DNA of 64,000 bases from Aldrovandia affinis. Taxonomy: Eukaryota > Chordata > Actinopteri > Notacanthiformes > Halosauridae. Of the stretch, positions 48,748 through 59,510 are shown in pieces (position 1 is the first letter of the stretch; the number at the start of each line of letters is the position of its first letter). Under the pieces are notes generated by a model. That model was not told the DNA's origin, did not search any database, and worked only from the letters and a program-made list of their open reading frames with translations. The position numbers were made by a program, and so were the translations under genes. The stretch covers positions 3,976,399 to 4,040,398 of the forward strand of contig JAINUG010000055.1 of NCBI GenBank assembly GCA_029706075.1. Direction: 5' to 3'.

Positions 48748-48750
<3 letters not shown>
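47556..48750 (+). mobile_element. Tc1-like family B, nearly complete
   Basis: Inverted ends CACTCAGTGGCCACTTTATT and the mirror at 48720-48750, followed by a TA microsatellite. 1195 bp is normal for Tc1. The left flank reads CA instead of TA. It starts 12 bp after the gypsy 5' LTR boundary. Confidence 0.93.
47703..48718 (+). pseudogene. Tc1-like transposase, nearly intact
   Basis: Cut-and-paste DD34E transposase. The N-terminus MGKKCDLSDFDRGMIVSAR leads the paired-like helix-turn-helix (SISETAVLMGFSHTKVSRVY). A frameshift falls near 47940-47960. The next frame continues through MQKSISERTTRQILKWMG and [17 protein letters not shown] to a TAA stop at 48098-48100. The rest reads on to the usual end GGPTQY. 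The catalytic residues are present: Asp in WSDESRF, Asp in QQDNAPCH, Glu in SPDLSPIEHL. One frameshift and one nonsense codon inactivate it; otherwise it is close to what an active copy should look like. Confidence 0.9.

Positions 48751-48790
<40 letters not shown>
48751..48790. repeat. (TA)n microsatellite
   Basis: About 19 TA units directly after the Tc1-B right end. Either it was the target or it grew from the TA duplication. Confidence 0.9.
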
Positions 48791-48791
<1 letters not shown>

Positions 48792-49553
48792 CAAGTATAA
48801 CATTTGTGCATTCACCACATATATATCACACCTCTCTTTGATTGGGTAAAAAGTACCTGGCTTTGATATCATACTTGCAAAACACTTTTTCTGTCTCCTG
48901 TATACTTGCACTCCTCACATCTGTTAGAAATGAATCTCATTAGAGGATATTCCCTCTGCCTGAAACTCGTTTCCATCCACAGCAGTGACAACCGACCAAT
49001 CAACACGGAAGCTTAAGAGGACAGCAGAACAATCTCCATGACAGCAGATTAGTGTGAAGAAAACATCTCTTATAACCATTTGCTTCCAAGTAATATCATA
49101 CCGAAATCCTTGAACCAACACAACATAAATAATAGAGCAAAACAAGAAAAAAGGACTGTTTCGTGATGTTGATGAAACTAGAACATCCACGTTTTTTGTT
49201 CTAAACCATAATTCAGAGCTGGTCCATGCTAACTGCTGGTGTGGCGCTGGGTAAAAAACGTAAAAATCAGACAGCGGACATGTTAGAAAACCCTCGACAC
49301 AGCCACAGACAGGTTCAAGCATTTGAGGCCTCAATTGCATAAATGCATTAATGTATGGCTCTTTGAACCTTGTGAAGGGTAAACAATAAATCAGGTGTCA
49401 AAACTGAAGACAGGCATGGAAATCAGTTGTTTTTTGATATGCTGTTTTAGGAGATGCATATTCAGGGTATCGTAAACATCCATATGCTGTTTACACACGC
49501 ATAAAAAAAAAAAAAAAAGAGAATGTATTTTTTTCCAGGTTTGAGTAGCCGTG

Positions 49554-50070
49554 AAGTGTGTGTGTGTGTGTGTGTGTGTGCATGCGTACCTACGTGTCTA
49601 TGTGTGTCCATGCGTGTGTGCGTGTATGTGTGTGTGTGCATGTACATGTGTGTTTTTGTGTGCATGTGCATGCATGTGTGTGTTTGTGAGTGTGCACGTC
49701 TGTGTGTTTGTGTGTGTGCATGTGTTCATGTCTGTGTGTGTGCTTGCGCGTGTGTGTGTGTGTGCATGCGTGTGTTTGTGCGTGTGTGCATGCGCATCTG
49801 TGTGCGTGACTGTGTTTGTGTGTGTGTGCATGTGTGCGTGCGTGTGTGTGTGCTTGCACATATGTGTGTGCATTTGAGTGTGCATGCATGCGTGCGTTGG
49901 TGTGTGTGTGTGTCCATGTGTACATGTGTTTGGGTGTGTGTGCGTGCACATGTGTGTGCGCGTGCGTGTGTGGGTGTGTGTGCGTGCGCACGCGTGTGTT
50001 TGTGTGTGTGCTTGCGCATGTGTTTGCGCATGCGTGTGTGCACGTGCGCATGTATGTGTCTGAGTGTCTG
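49554..50070 (+). repeat. Long GT-rich microsatellite (about 515 bp)
   Basis: Alternating purine-pyrimidine TG with CATG/CGTG interruptions throughout. It is able to form Z-DNA. It lies about 1.25 kb downstream, in transcript terms, of the large grm7 exon. The long His/Thr or Cys/Val frames are repeat artefacts. Confidence 0.95.
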
Positions 50071-51318
50071 CGTTTCCGCAGGTTCCTCTGTGCCTGGGTT
50101 CTGTCCATGCTATCAGGCAGAGCTCCACCGCCCCTGAGACGTGAGCACACTGAAGGCACACAGGCCGCCCGCGTGAGAGCTCTCTTTGTTCATCAGTATT
50201 CAGCCACGCGCCGGCGCTAGCCAGGTAAGTAATGACAGGCAGCAAAGGCCAGGATGTCACATATTCAGCTGAGCGGCCCGCTGACGTCAGGCCTTTCCAC
50301 GCTGCAGTCTCCCGCAGATGAGACTCCTGGCATAACGAAGCAGCCTTCTCCTTCCCGCAGCTGTACATCATCTTTAGTCTGGAGCTCGGAAACGAACGGG
50401 CCATAACGCACGGAACGCCACAGACATTTTGTCGTGTTCCCGAAACATGCATTTCTAAGAAATTCCAGGCACAGCCGTGCTTTTTCCAGTTTTTTTGTCT
50501 CTCTGTCATGTATCAAACTGTTGAGCTGATTTAAATCTCACATAATTACTATCAAGAACACAAAAGCTTTGAAATATTTATTGTAACTATGCACTATTGC
50601 AAAAGACATTAATGCGACTAAAGAGTTCTAATCCCACTGTGTGAAACAACAGTAAAATGTCCCACGTTTGAGAAATCACATTTCATTATTTTTCAATGAT
50701 ACCGGCACTTTTTTTTCCTTTTTGTCTGCCGTAATCCTCGTAAGGCCAGCCGTCCAAATAAAGCTGACAGGAGATTTCAGGAGAATGAAGCGAGCAGGTG
50801 TTGTATTGTTTGATGCCGCTGCATGTAATTGTAAAAAACAAAAACAACTAGTGAGATGAAAGACAGAACGTGCTGACGGAAGGGGGCACGCGGTAATGAG
50901 AAATCAACTTCACGATAATGAAGCGTCTCCAAAAGAAATAATTAAATACATAAATACATAGATATATATAAATAAATATTCTTTTTTTTGGGGGTTAATT
51001 TTCACTTTGACCCTGAGCCTGAAATTGAATTTCTTTTTTTTTTTTTTTCTTGGTCCTTTGCTGCTGATGAGATAGGCTCCCGTTTCCCTTTGTATTCAAA
51101 TTAATTTTCATTCCAACTAAGAGTATCATCTGAATCCAAGCTGCATCCAAACTATTCATTCTTTGAACATCACTGCAAGTGTACGTGCATTAGCGTGTGT
51201 GCTGAGAACATGCGTAGCATAGGATATGCATAGCATTGCTCATTTTTAGCATTGCTAATGCTTAGCATTGCTTACAAAGAATCATGTGGGTGGGGACATT
51301 TGTTGGCAGAAGTCTTAC

Positions 51319-52254
51319 CTTCTCTGCGGACTGAGCCGTGCCGAAGAATATGGGGATGAAGGCGAGCCACACGATGCAGGTGGTGTACATGGTGAAGCCG
51401 ATGGGCTTGGCCTCGTTGAAGTTCTCGGGCACGCCGCGGGTCTTGATGGCGTACACCGTGCACGTCACCATGAGCAGGATGCTGTATCCCAGCGAGCAGA
51501 TGATCTGCAGGTCCGTGATGTCGCACTTCAGCACGCCGCGCGCCTGGTCGGGGTTCCGCGTCTTCTGCTCGTCGTAGTCGACGATGGTGTGCGGGGGGTC
51601 CACCCCGAACCACACGAAGACGCCCAGCAGCTGGACGGAGATCAGGCTGGACGTGATGGCCAGCTGCGAGGTGGGGCTGATGAGCCGCGGCGCGGTCACC
51701 GACTTCTTGCCCTGCTCGAAGATGCGGAAGATGCGGTTGGTCTTGGTGAGCAGCGCCGCGTAGCTGATGCACATGCCGAGGCCCAGGAAGATCCGGCGGA
51801 AGGAGCACACGGCCACGTCGGGCTCGGCGATCATCAGGAAGGTGATGGTGTAGCAGAGGAAGATGCCCGTCAGCAGCACGTAGCTCAGCTCGCGGCCCGA
51901 CGCCCGGACGATGGGCGTGTCGTTGTAGCGGATGAAGGTCGCCATGACGAAGATGGTGGCCACGATGCCGAGCATGGCCAGGAAGACGGGGATGACGGCC
52001 CAGGGCGAGTGCCACTCCAGCTTGACGACGGGGATGGGCTGGCAGCCGGTCCTGTTCGGGTTGGGCCGCATGTCGTACGAGCACAGCTTGCAGGACGTGG
52101 CGTCGTGCTGGTACTGGTACCCGTCGCACGGCTCGCAGTGCCAACAGCAGGGGATGCCCTTCACCATCTTCTTCCTCTCGCCCGTCCTGCAGGGCAGGCT
52201 GCAGACCGAGCTGGGGATCTCCTGGTCACCCCGGGGCCACTGCATCTCCTCTAT
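51319..52254 (-). CDS. grm7: grm7 large exon: cysteine-rich domain end, TM1 to TM6
   Basis: Encodes 312 codons of the presynaptic class C GPCR mGluR7 (Gi/o-coupled, group III). Acceptor TTACAG|ATAGAGGAG; donor GAGAAG|GTAAGA, phase 0 at both ends. Residues 1-65 are the end of the cysteine-rich domain ([25 protein letters not shown]). TM1 is about 77-100 ([17 protein letters not shown]). TM2 has [21 protein letters not shown]3 is the [18 protein letters not shown] region. Loop 2 has [18 protein letters not shown]4 has [19 protein letters not shown]5 has [17 protein letters not shown]. Loop 3 has [18 protein letters not shown]6 ends at [10 protein letters not shown]. The wording fits mGluR7 better than mGluR4, 6 or 8. 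The exon is much more GC-rich than its surroundings. No upstream exon lies in the window. A 47-bp piece of this exon is repeated inverted at 52320-52366. Confidence 0.98.
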
Positions 52255-52319
52255 CTGTAAGAGCGGGAGGGAAGAAAGATGTGTGGGTACACCTGTCCTA
52301 AAGAAGCTGGAGCTTGAGT

Positions 52320-52366
52320 CAGGGCAAGAAGTCGGTGACCGCGCCGCGGCTCATCAGCCCCACCTC
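52320..52366 (+). repeat. Perfect 47-bp inverted copy of grm7 exon sequence
   Basis: The plus strand at 52320-52366 equals the minus (coding) strand of exon positions 51668-51714, encoding [16 protein letters not shown] of intracellular loop 2, with no mismatch. The match starts CAGGGCAAGAAGTCGGTGAC and ends CCCCACCTC. It lies 66 bp beyond the exon acceptor. Similarity fades on both sides (GAGT/GAG upstream, TAGAATT downstream). In the grm7 pre-mRNA this intronic stretch is antisense to the exon. Confidence 0.95.
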
Positions 52367-52987
52367 TAGAATTTCCTCCTGTTTCCACACGCTGATAAAG
52401 GACGACAGACACATTACATAACAGTGACACAACAGTGTTAAGGAAAGAGATTTGTACAAATTATCTGGGGGGTAGATAATCAAGGTGAAAGGCAAGATAC
52501 TGTAACCTGGATTCAATCAACATTCGTCTTTAACTTGGACTTACGCATTAATGCAAGCGATGCAATTCGTTTTTAGTTTTTGTTGTTAGTTCAGCAATCT
52601 CCAAAATGAATTTGCAAAGCCGTGTTTGTGAGGAACTCATTCATTTGTGGTTTAGGGACAAAAGTTGATTGAATCCAGGGTCACGCTGTATGTCTTTTAT
52701 CTCCTGAAAATTAGGTTTGAAAATATCATGGAATGAAATGCCACTACTCAGCAACATGCCTTTTTTATTGACACAATCATGTTATGTATTATCTGAAATG
52801 CCCTCAATTTAGATTTAGATCAAACGTAATGTTATAATGGTCTCTGTTAATCCCTGTGATGCACTGGTATATCACTGGCATACTGCTAAACTTCAACAAG
52901 AATGTACAGTTTTATGTTGTACCGTAACTCACTTTAGTAGGTATGCGTATTCAAAGCGAGGGACTGTTTTTACAGTGGGAAAACCAG

Positions 52988-53205
52988 GGCAGGAGTGTAG
53001 TATAGTGGTTAGGGAACTGGGCTTGTAACACAAAGGTTGCAGGTTTGACGCCCAGGTCGGGCACTGCCACTGTACCTTTGAGCAAAGTAATAGTAAATCG
53101 CTTCAGAAAAATCCAGCTGTATAACTGGATTGTATGGAAAGAAATGTGAGCTGTGTAAGTCACTCAGGATAAGAGTGTCTGCTAATTGCCGGTAATGTAA
53201 CTCTA
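52988..53205 (+). mobile_element. SINE family A
   Basis: Head GTGTAGTATAGTGGTTAGGG, B-box-like GGTTTGACGCCC, body GTACCTTTGAGCAAAGTAAT, tail CACTCAGGATAAGAGTGTCT. Slightly diverged. Confidence 0.87.
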
Positions 53206-53602
53206 TAACGTCAGTGTACGGCACTCTCCTCTCTCTTTCTCTAATGCAAGAGCGATGAATGAACACTTTTCTTCCTTTAAAAAAACATCATTCATTGTTC
53301 CTTTTTAATTTTTAATCCAATTCCCATTTGAGCCTTCAAAGCATGCACAGGTGGCTGTCCCAAGCCATTTATTTGCTTACATACATAACTGGCTTGAAAT
53401 AATGAGTAATGACTCGATTTGCAAATGTGACTGTACAATGCATTATGGTATTTTACGCATGTTGGATAGCTTGAAGTGGGTCACAAAGCCACAAAAAGAT
53501 TACAAATGAGCTCAAGCTCTTAGTTATTAAAACAAATAATCCCCTCGCCGTGTGGATAGCTATAGTACATGTGATTCATAACTATACTTTTGAAATGTAT
53601 GA

Positions 53603-53850
53603 AGGGGCCGCTGGGTGACTCATCCGGTTAAGGCACTGTTCAAGTGTGTGGATGAGCCCCACGGTGTCGAATCATGAGTAATTGCCAATAGCGTCACCCA
53701 AGCAGGGAGGGATTTGGTCGGCAACCCCTGCTTTTTCAATCGGGCGTCCACACTCTGGAGGCATAAAGCTGCACATGAACTGTCTTCCTCTGACTCGTGC
53801 CTGTGCAACTTCACTTATAGACTGCAGGGTGAGGAGAGAAAGAGGAGAGC
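53603..53850 (+). mobile_element. Probable tRNA-derived SINE, family E
   Basis: Head GCCGCTGGGTGACTCATCCG then GGTTAAGGCACTG (A-box-like) and GGTGTCGAATCATG (B-box-like). The body is unlike B or D, except that GTTAAGGCACTG..AGTGTG resembles the D head. The right end is uncertain. Confidence 0.5.
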
Positions 53851-54717
53851 GCATGCTTGTCTGCTGATTGACAGCGGGTAGGTTGGGGCAAGGGCAGCGT
53901 AAGAATACGATTGGGCATTCTTTAAATAAGTTACTTTTTCGTTTATGATCTGATTCACGGTCTCTGCTCGTAGCTCACCTTGACGGTTTTAAAAGTGACT
54001 CCTTTCTGAATGACTTGCGCATGAACGAATAATGGGATGATTCAATTCTTTTGCCGTCAATATCCTTAATTTAAAAGTTATACTGTGCTTCACTGTTATA
54101 TTACTTCTGACACCTACAGTCACCATCGAGACATCAGTTGAGGCTGCTGAGAGAGCTAAAAAGCTAACAGAACAAACATGGTAAATATCTAACCGCCATC
54201 ACTGTCTATGTCCTGTGATAAAAGCCTGTTTTAGAGCTGGCGGTTCACTGCAAAAAGGACGGGTTGATTGATTTATCGATCAACGTCTGCTGGATAATTA
54301 AAAGCTATGCCGAGAAATCCCGGCCAACAATTTCCATCTGAGCTTTTTTGAGCTTTTAAGCTTGACAATGAAATGCGTACAGAGAGAATTCGTGGCCAGG
54401 TGAAAAACTTTTGCCGAATTCTAAACACAGGGCAGGATGTGGATGGTGGATGCGGAGCGTTTTTGCGTTGGCGCTCTTCGCAGCCGGAGGGTGTCTGCGG
54501 CAGTGCCCGTGGGCGGTGGAGCGCGTCGTGCTCACCGCAGCGGTGCAGAGACCGCCAGACCGACACCTGGGGAGGGCGGAGTGAAAAGGCGCATCACACC
54601 GGATGACGCACGTGGCAGGCAGGTTGGACATGCTGAGGCGTTTCCTGGACCAGGACAAAAAGGACAACTCTGAACAACCTTCTAATCTGCAGGCTGTGAA
54701 GGAACCACGACAAAGCA

Positions 54718-54758
54718 CCCTTTCTCTCCCTCCCTCCCTCCCTCTCTCGTTCTCTCTC

Positions 54759-54797
<39 letters not shown>

Positions 54798-54803
54798 TCC
54801 CTC
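54718..54803 (+). repeat. CT-rich microsatellite
   Basis: (CCCT)n followed by an uninterrupted (CT)n run of about 17 units. Confidence 0.9.
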
Positions 54804-55321
54804 TATCCCTTCCTTTCACCCCCCTCCTCCACTCCCATCGTGTCAATTTCCCTCCCCACGTAATGCTAAAAAAAAACTAACCACGAGTCATCCGAATGAT
54901 GCCAAACTAGCTGACGTGCCAAAAATCTCCAGTGAGCCCACCGTGCTAATCCGTGCATACAGGTGACGTCCCAGACCCCCCAGCCCCAAACCAGCACCAC
55001 TAGAAACCAGTCCCATTACACAAGCCTTGAAACGGTACCGCTTCATCCGACACTCCCGTGCGCACGAGGAACCCCCTCGCCAAGTGCTAACATCTAGCAG
55101 GGACGCTGCAGCGGCCTTCGGTAACAGGGATCTTAGTCCTCGCTGCCGCTCATGCCTCTTCATTATTTACAGATCTTGTTGGAATGACGCTAGTGATGAG
55201 CATGGGACCTGAACCCACTCACCTGAACCTCTTCTCATTACACACAGTACTTCCCCCCCCTCTCTACCTGTCAGCACTGCCGTAACCTTTCACCAAGAAC
55301 TGTCAATATGGCTTTCTAAGG

Positions 55322-55322
55322 T

Positions 55323-55361
<39 letters not shown>
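55322..55361 (+). repeat. (AC)n microsatellite
   Basis: About 20 uninterrupted AC units. Confidence 0.95.
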
Positions 55362-55363
<2 letters not shown>

Positions 55364-55663
55364 GCAAGAGGGCGGCAGATACCACCTACACTGAGCTGCG
55401 ACCGAGGGGAGACTCCGGGAAAAACTATGGCTGGAGAACATGAGAGGTCCGCCGAATCTGGCGCTGGAGATCACTCCAAGAGTCGTTATGTGAAAGAGTA
55501 AAAGAGTCGTTATGTGATCTACCACAACTGCATAGTCTCTCGCAGTTCCCTGTGACTGTCGATTGTGACGGACGATATGGCTGCTACAGACACTTGAGGT
55601 GACAAGCAATGTGCATAGTGGTGTTTTAAATCTAAATGCAATGGGCTTCATCCTCACCCAGTC

Positions 55664-55752
55664 ATAGTAGTAGTAGACCTACTATGAGTATTAGTATAGT
55701 AGTAGTAGTATAACTAGTTGTAGTAGTAGTAGAAAAAACTACTAGTAGTAGT
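55664..55752 (+). repeat. (TAG)n-rich microsatellite
   Basis: Interrupted TAG/TAC triplet array just before the Tc1-A copy at 55775. Confidence 0.85.
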
Positions 55753-55774
55753 GTTGTTGTTATTTATATGTGTA

Positions 55775-56244
55775 GGCAACTGACAAAATAAAGGAAACAC
55801 CAACATAGTGTCTTAATAGGCCATGGGGCCACCACAAGCCACCAGAACAGCTTCAGTGCACCTTGGCATAGATTCTACAAGTATCTGCAATGGAATGCCA
55901 AGACAATTCCATCAATTGGTGCTTTGTTGATGGTGGTGGAAACGCTGTCTCAGGCACCGCTCCAGAATCTCCCATACGTGTTCATCAAATCATTCAGTGA
56001 TAACTTGTGCCCTGTGGATGGGTGCATTATCATCCTGGAAAAGACCACTCCCATCAAGATAGAAATGCCTCACTATAGAATGAAGGTGATTACTCAGAAT
56101 GGCTTCGTATTTATTAGTGTTTACCTTGCCCTCTAAGTGGTTAAGTGGACCTAAACCATGCCAGGAGAACACACCCCACACCATAACACAGCTGCCAAAA
56201 CCCTTCATTTCCTCTAGTGTTTCTTTTACTTTGGCAGTTACCTG
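55775..56244 (-). mobile_element. Tc1-like family A
   Basis: Ends AGGCAACTGACAAAATAAAG and ACTTTGGCAGTTACCTG, followed by TA. On the minus strand 55990-56280 retains a transposase piece (GSCVMVWGVFSWHGLGPL, then FQDDNAPIHRA) holding the second catalytic Asp. Here the coding strand is minus, as in the copy at 3506. Confidence 0.83.
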
Positions 56245-57287
56245 TACTTTAAAACTCAACAGTAGTCCGCCAATTTGCACTTTTCAACATGCCTTCTTGG
56301 TTAATTACAATTTAACCTCCAGACTCCTTCCTTTCTCCCGGAATTAAACCAAATGTGGAGGCCAAAGCGTGAGGGCATATACACCGTGAAGCTGAGGAGA
56401 ATTTATTTCCTATTTGCCAACGATACGCATTCCTCTCCATTTTGAAAGCCTGGTTGGGTGGGGCGAGGTGCGTGGACAGGGAACACATTCTCTGGGCACT
56501 CATTAGCTGCGTTCTCTGATCCCTACCTGAAAGCAATTTAGTTCCAGCCATCAGGGCATAATTCATTATGTGAACTTTAGGGTTCCTCCTCTCCCGAAGC
56601 TCGTAATTAAACACGGTGCGGAAGCCGTGATGAGATTAAGTGCCCTGTTGCTATGGATACAAAACAAACTCCCTCTCCTCTTCCCTGGCCTTGAGAGCGC
56701 TGCTTCTTCAAAGTTTCACTTCCTTCGATGGAGACAGACTGAACAGCAGAGAAGAACAGCATAGGCAATATGGCGCTTTGCCATCGAGATGGCTTCATAG
56801 GCCGCAAATGTGCATTTGTTCACCAGGGACACCCCGAACCCTCGACACTTCCATTCGCATGAGGGGAAACCTTGTTTGTTTGAAGCGCTCATATTTACGC
56901 AAAAGATAGCCTCACAAGCCATGCTTTAAAAAACATCCTTGCAGATATGACGTCTGGCCGTAAAACCACTGTTATTGGAAGGAGGAGCCCTGTTGACACC
57001 ACCCCATCAATAATTTAATATGACAAATCACAATCTCTTAGAGGTGAGTTCTCTAACAGCCAGCCAATGAAAAGTACTGCTGCCCATACCACAGCTGTGA
57101 AGCTATTATTTCGCAAGATCCTTTCAATTCATCTGTCACCATTCAGCAATACAGAAGCGGAAGTCGAAAGCAATCACTTTTTTTAGCTGGGGGTTTGCCT
57201 TCTGAGAATGAGATTAGTTGTCCAGTAACAGCTCATTCAATTGGGCCCAGTTTGAACTGATACCAGAATCCACAGTGACCCATCAGG

Positions 57288-57486
57288 TAAGCCAAGAGTC
57301 AATGAGACTATACGTAAGACTAAACCAAGGGCCAATGAGACTACGCGCGAGACTAAGCCAAGGGCCAATGATACTGCACATGAGACTAAGCCAAGGGCCA
57401 ATGATACTGCACATGAGACTAAGCCAAGAGGGCCAATGATACTGCACATGAGACTAAACCAAGGGCCAATGAAACTACATGGGAGA
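57288..57486. repeat. 33-bp tandem repeat, about 6 copies
   Basis: The unit AGACTAAGCCAAGGGCCAAT then GATACTGCACATG repeats; the outer copies are more diverged and one unit has a 3-bp insertion (AGAGGGCC). The open frames (RLSQGPMILHM on plus) follow from a period divisible by three. Confidence 0.93.
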
Positions 57487-58162
57487 GATACACAGGTACG
57501 ACTATGAAATGTATTTGTTTCCATTGTGTGGTTTCCTAGCAATGGGCTGACAGAAGGCTTTTAAGAACTGGTTGTGTACTTTTCCAGCACTACAATATAA
57601 GGTTACTATGACTAATTATATTCAGACAAAATGCAAGACCTTCGCACTCACAAAAAAGAAAGATAATTCAAGGGATACAAGCTACTAGTGTTTAAAATAA
57701 ACCATAAAAAGAAATAGAAATAAAGAAATAAACTGACCATTCACACTCGCTGGATGAACGGTTGCTGAACCCACTCCGTTACTTTCCTGTCCAATTCTCA
57801 GAGTCTCAGACTCAGAAACAGACAAGTGAAACAACACTGGTTCAGCACTGGGAATAATGTACTTCACATGCGAACACGGTAAAGTTAATATTTTCCGGTG
57901 TGTATTTACAATGCAGATGCTGACGTGTCTCAATGAACTTGATGCTGATTTATGAGCCCATTACCAGATGCTGCAGCGTTCCTGTTATGAACATGATGTT
58001 AGTGCATTTGAAAAAGGGGGCTTTAAAACGGAACGGGGGAGGCACAGACAACCGAGCGCATGATCATTACCGTGACGGCCCTGATCACTTCTGCTTGGAT
58101 CGTGAACAAGAGTTTACAGTGGAATCAGGTAGACTCACAGCTTAATGTAATGTTAACGGGCA

Positions 58163-58230
58163 GGGATCGTAAACTCCAGTCCTGGAGGGCCACGCTGTCT
58201 GCTGGTTTTTTTCAGTGTGTTTCAACACTT
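58163..58230 (+). repeat. CCAGTCCTGGAGGGC-type repeat fragment
   Basis: AACTCCAGTCCTGGAGGGCC then TCTGCTGGTTTTTTTCAGTG. Related to 23400-23500. Confidence 0.5.
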
Positions 58231-58242
58231 AAGTGCTTAATA

Positions 58243-58461
58243 TGGAGTTAACTACCAAAATAAAGGCAACACTTTGGTAACCCGGGGGGACAATCAAATG
58301 GCCCAGGCCGGGGCTAAGAGTGTCCCAGCTCGTTGGAAAGGGGAGGGCTGGGCCTACCTGCCGATACTGGCCGTGGCACCCCCCTGGCAGACACTCTAGG
58401 TACTTCACCCGTTTAAAGAATCCCTAATTTATTCAAGTGTTGCCTTTAGAACAGAAACCTG
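58243..58461 (+). mobile_element. Small Tc1-like MITE, copy 2
   Basis: Left GTTAACTACCAAAATAAAGG then CAACACTTTGGTAACCCGG, right TTCAAGTGTTGCCTTTAGAA ... ACCTG, with TA flanks. The core (CAAATGGCCCAGGCC) matches 21922-22075 reversed. No coding capacity. Confidence 0.75.
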
Positions 58462-59152
58462 TACATCACTGACCAGCTAAAGTGTCCGCACACCTATTTT
58501 TCAGGTCCTGAAATGGCTGCTGATTGAAAGGAAACCACAATAACTCTGCAGACAGAGTTTGAGATCCCCGACGCACGGTGTGGGATGTGCCAAGAACTCA
58601 AAACCCACTTTGACAAGGCCTTCCTGTTACACTTCCCTGCCTCCCTCTCCGTTCATGCGGGTCAGGACTTCAATGTGTATTGAGCACAACCTCCATATGT
58701 CTACCAACACACTTCACCGCACCGTAGCTCATGTGTGCTTCCTCCAGATGAGCTCATTACAATATGTTCTCACACAAACAGCTAAACAAATGGGATTTCA
58801 CATGTAGCATAGTTAGATTCACACTGCAGGGGATTTGAGCTCATTACTGCCGTATGTACAGTGGGCCCACTGTCTAGTCTATAGACTCCTTCATGCTTTC
58901 TGAGAGAGGAAGGAGAACGTTTGCAGCGCACAGAGGTCATCTCTCCTGAGGGTCTCCCCTGACCTTTGACTGGGGTTGCGGGCTGACTCATAAGAAGGTC
59001 AGAGGAATTTGGATTCTGGATGAGATTATGGCACGTATGTTCCGTTGCCTCACACTTAATTGCAGAACTGGGTCAGTTCCCCATGGTGATCACAGGCTTG
59101 CACGTTTTCCGACAACAACATACATTCCAAGAGCACCCTGGTGCAAGCACAT

Positions 59153-59158
59153 ATGTGT

Positions 59159-59201
<43 letters not shown>

Positions 59202-59378
59202 TGTTCATAAGCCAGAGAGAGAGAGATAGGGTAGGGACTGAGACAAAAAGAGGGAGAGAGAGGAACAGACACAGAGAGAGGGAGAGACTGGAAGATAGGG
59301 AAAGGACTGAGAGAGAGAGGGGGAAAGAGAGAGAAGAACTGAGACAGAGAGAGGGAGAGACAGAAAGATAGGGAAAGG

Positions 59379-59449
<71 letters not shown>

Positions 59450-59510
59450 AGGAAAGGTCTGAGAGAGAAAGAGAAGAACTGAGAGAGAGAATGAGAGACA
59501 GGATAAATAA
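59153..59510 (+). repeat. (GT)n followed by GA-rich array
   Basis: About 24 GT units at 59155-59205, then purine-only GAGA with ACAGAG/GGGAGAG variants, and an uninterrupted (GA)n core at 59380-59447. Polypurine mirror-repeat sequence of this kind can form triplex DNA. Confidence 0.92.

Noticed and set aside
49598..50509. 303-codon minus-strand frame and its overlaps
   Set aside because: His-Thr repeats come from the GT microsatellite at 49554-50070; no independent coding evidence.
51268..52260. 330-codon open frame on the plus strand, opposite the grm7 exon, and a 290-codon frame at 51272-52144 minus
   Set aside because: Both are shadows of the GC-rich grm7 exon in other frames; they encode low-complexity Gly/Arg/His/Val text and have no domain.
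53009..53266. Minus-strand protein-like frame with ADTLILSDLHSS
   Set aside because: It is antisense to SINE A; the same residues occur at 23277-23795 for the same reason.
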